Of a stretch of 7,608 nucleotides of DNA, positions 6,601-7,608 are shown in pieces. A program made the translations under genes and the position numbers. Source of the stretch: Chitinophagaceae bacterium (GTDB taxonomy: Bacteria > Bacteroidota > Bacteroidia > Chitinophagales > Chitinophagaceae); assembly GCA_019747455.1 (NCBI GenBank), contig JAIEQT010000435.1:1-7608 (forward strand), written 5' to 3'. The notes below the pieces were generated by a model. That model searched no databases, was not told the DNA's origin, and saw only the letters and a list, made by a program, of their open reading frames with translations. Numbering within the stretch: position 1 is the first letter of the stretch; each line of letters begins with the position of its first letter.

Positions 6601-7608
6601 GATATTCTGAAAGATGGTAAAAGATTTTATGAAAACGGAATGAATACTCCCAATATCCCTACGTCGGTTGATAGCACGAATACATGGGGTAAAACACCTG
6701 TGAATCCCATTCAAATTACACAAGCATTTAGTAACGATCCGAACGACCGTATTTTTCAGGATGCTGGATTTGATGGGATTGATGATGAAGCCGAACGAAG
6801 AAAAAAAGAGTATATCCTAAGAAGATTAGCGAATAATTTCGGTCCGGGTTCGATTGTATACCAAAATGCATTGAATGATCCGGCCAATGATAATTATCGC
6901 TGGTTTAGAGATGCATTCTATGATGCGCAAGGAACTGGTATTTTAGGCAGGTATAAAAACTTTAATAACCCGCAAGGTAATTCTCCTGTTGCTACTACCG
7001 GGGGACAATTTACTTCCGCTGCCACACTCTATCCTGATAATGAAGATCTGAATAGAGATAATACTTTGAACGAAACAGAAGCCTATTACGAATATGAGAT
7101 TCCGCTGAAACCCGGTATGGATGTAGGTTTAACTCCTTATATCACGGATAAAAGAAGGGTAACAGTAAATTCAGCAGATGGCATTACCCGTACGGAAGAT
7201 TGGTTTTTATTCCGTGTGCCTATTCGTGGTTATTCTCGAAAAGTGGGCAATATTCCCGATTTTAAATCTATTCGTTTTGTGCGGATGTATATGACGGATT
7301 TTGAAGATTCAGTAATAGTACGTTTGGCAAGATTTGATTTGGTAAGAAATCAATGGAGGCAGTTTATTTATAATGTAGATACTACAGGCTCTTATACACC
7401 CATCAATAATACCGGTGGTACCAGCTTTAACACATTGGCAGTAAACCTCGAAGAGAATAGTAGCCGGCAGCCGGTAAACTATTTGATACCACCGGGTATT
7501 GAGCGCGTACAAAGTTTAAGCAATAACGGCGTTAATATTTTGCAGAATGAGCAATCACTCAGTATGCGTATCAACAACCTGCAGCCGGGTAATAGCAGGG
7601 CTGTTTTT
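3604..7608 (+). CDS. sprA: T9SS outer-membrane translocon protein SprA (5' part, runs off the window)
   Basis: SprA (Sov in Porphyromonas) forms the very large outer-membrane beta-barrel through which the type IX secretion system exports folded cargo; in gliding species it is also needed for motility. The frame is open for 1335 codons to the window edge with no stop. Family members have roughly 2300-2450 residues, so this is about the N-terminal 55%. Characteristic blocks are PFDLRDTSLI (about 48-57), EAGNISF...LLPSTQNLFGVKTQLQFGK (about 231-259), RMEVWVTNKTGA (about 329-340), a first GRIVFPVLEPFG (579-590), EIYLNTFNIPQGSVSV (644-659), YIDDFEGTRATIDL (812-825) and the late block IRFVRMYMTDFEDSV (1223-1237). 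Repeated SprA_N-type domains are expected across this region. The only plausible start is TTG at 3604: the frame has a stop at 3586-3588 and no ATG before the signal peptide. Likely cotranscribed with ruvA. Confidence 0.96.
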   Translation, partial: MKAHCHYLFLILLFTLATAEAQERRDSLRFPINDRRGDIFSSNSKNPFDLRDTSLIKQKIEYDPKTKSYYVVEKIGNSFYRKPVSISFEEFQRLQAQRAETDYFKKRAEALTQLNKKTARPPMRAYDKLFDRIFGLTGNNLKVDIRPSGEVNILAGYQGQNIKNPTLPERARRNGGFDFDMNANLNLNANIGDKLRFPINYNTLTNLGFDNQLKLDYKGMDDEIIKSIEAGNISFQSRGTLLPSTQNLFGVKTQLQFGKVFVTGAIANQRSARQTVSLQGGAAAQSFQKRLDDYEENRHFLLGNYFRANFNKTMRNLPVVNSQVQIQRMEVWVTNKTGATTDARDIVGFMDIGESQPFNPIIQSNNSGELPANNANNLYASLANDPNARNPALINSILNGRGLRPVDDYEKTFARKLSTNEYYFNPQAGFLSVNTQLQADEVLAVAFQYTYNGKVFQVGEFSQDVALDSSKGVQKVLFLKLLKATSQRVNLPIWGWMMKNVYSLDVFGGISRDDFKLNVLYEEPSGGLKRFLPETNQAANGQPLLRILNLDRLNNRNDPQPDGVFDYIEGFTILPQTGRIVFPVLEPFGRDLDSLAFTGLPTATKEKYLYKQLYDSIKAIAQTFANVNRFIMQGQVRSTGGGSEIYLNTFNIPQGSVSVTAGGQILREGSDYVVDYNLGTVKILNQGILSSNVPVKVSFENNIGFGVQQRGFAALRVDYLASKKLTLGAAVMRLGERPFFTKMGYGDDPIRNTMYGFDFNYKSELPSLTRLLNKLPFYATKAKSSINAYGEAAYLKPGHPPQIGKAEQGLIYIDDFEGTRATIDLRFPFVSWALASTPQGVAKFPEATLTDSIDYNRNRAKMAWYNIEPNLQDKNSPNNPLRRNLAELSDPRVRQVFTNELFPQRTTNITDVQTATFDLAFYPREKGPYNFETNPSQINATGRLSNPTARWGGIMRAIDQTDFETNNIEFVEFWMQNPFIMTPGSAGGKMVLNFGNISEDILKDGKRFYENGMNTPNIPTSVDSTNTWGKTPVNPIQITQAFSNDPNDRIFQDAGFDGIDDEAERRKKEYILRRLANNFGPGSIVYQNALNDPANDNYRWFRDAFYDAQGTGILGRYKNFNNPQGNSPVATTGGQFTSAATLYPDNEDLNRDNTLNETEAYYEYEIPLKPGMDVGLTPYITDKRRVTVNSADGITRTEDWFLFRVPIRGYSRKVGNIPDFKSIRFVRMYMTDFEDSVIVRLARFDLVRNQWRQFIYNVDTTGSYTPINNTGGTSFNTLAVNLEENSSRQPVNYLIPPGIERVQSLSNNGVNILQNEQSLSMRINNLQPGNSRAVF

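Noticed and set aside
4507..7512. Several 60-96 codon frames opposite or within sprA
   Set aside because: All lie within the continuous SprA frame, which shows conserved family motifs from end to end; none has its own motif or start context.

Overview
The window looks like chromosomal DNA from a member of the phylum Bacteroidota. The strongest evidence is the 3' half, which encodes the N-terminal 1335 residues of SprA, the giant outer-membrane translocon protein of the type IX secretion system (T9SS). That protein is known only from this phylum. The AT-rich sequence, the absence of clear Shine-Dalgarno sites, the A-rich leaders and a PIN/DUF6364-type toxin-antitoxin pair all fit. The family Chitinophagaceae or a relative is my guess from the style of the proteins; it is not proven.

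Layout: four genes on the minus strand (8-2924) diverge from two genes on the plus strand (2981-7608). In transcription order the minus-strand group is a small ribbon-helix-helix-like antitoxin (83 aa), a PIN-domain toxin (138 aa), fabH (beta-ketoacyl-ACP synthase III, 329 aa) and a Cys/Met-metabolism PLP enzyme (407 aa). The gaps between them are 5, 4 and 25 nt, so they can be read as one transcript. The plus-strand group is ruvA (194 aa), then after a 38-nt gap sprA, which runs off the right edge and appears to begin with TTG.

The 56-nt divergent spacer holds the most notable non-coding signal. It is a perfect 12-bp inverted repeat (2923-2934 and 2942-2953), and each arm contains the self-palindrome ATACGTAT. 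It overlaps the antitoxin start codon and is a good candidate for the toxin-antitoxin autoregulatory operator. It also lies where a ruvA-sprA promoter would be expected, so binding there could affect both directions.

Functionally the window mixes housekeeping genes (fatty-acid initiation, sulfur amino-acid metabolism, Holliday-junction processing), a secretion translocon and a toxin-antitoxin module placed directly upstream of fabH. There is no intergenic stretch over 60 nt. I see no rRNA, tRNA, CRISPR array, insertion sequence or prophage gene. I found no clearly undescribed multi-gene system; the points worth checking concern regulation and start-site use.
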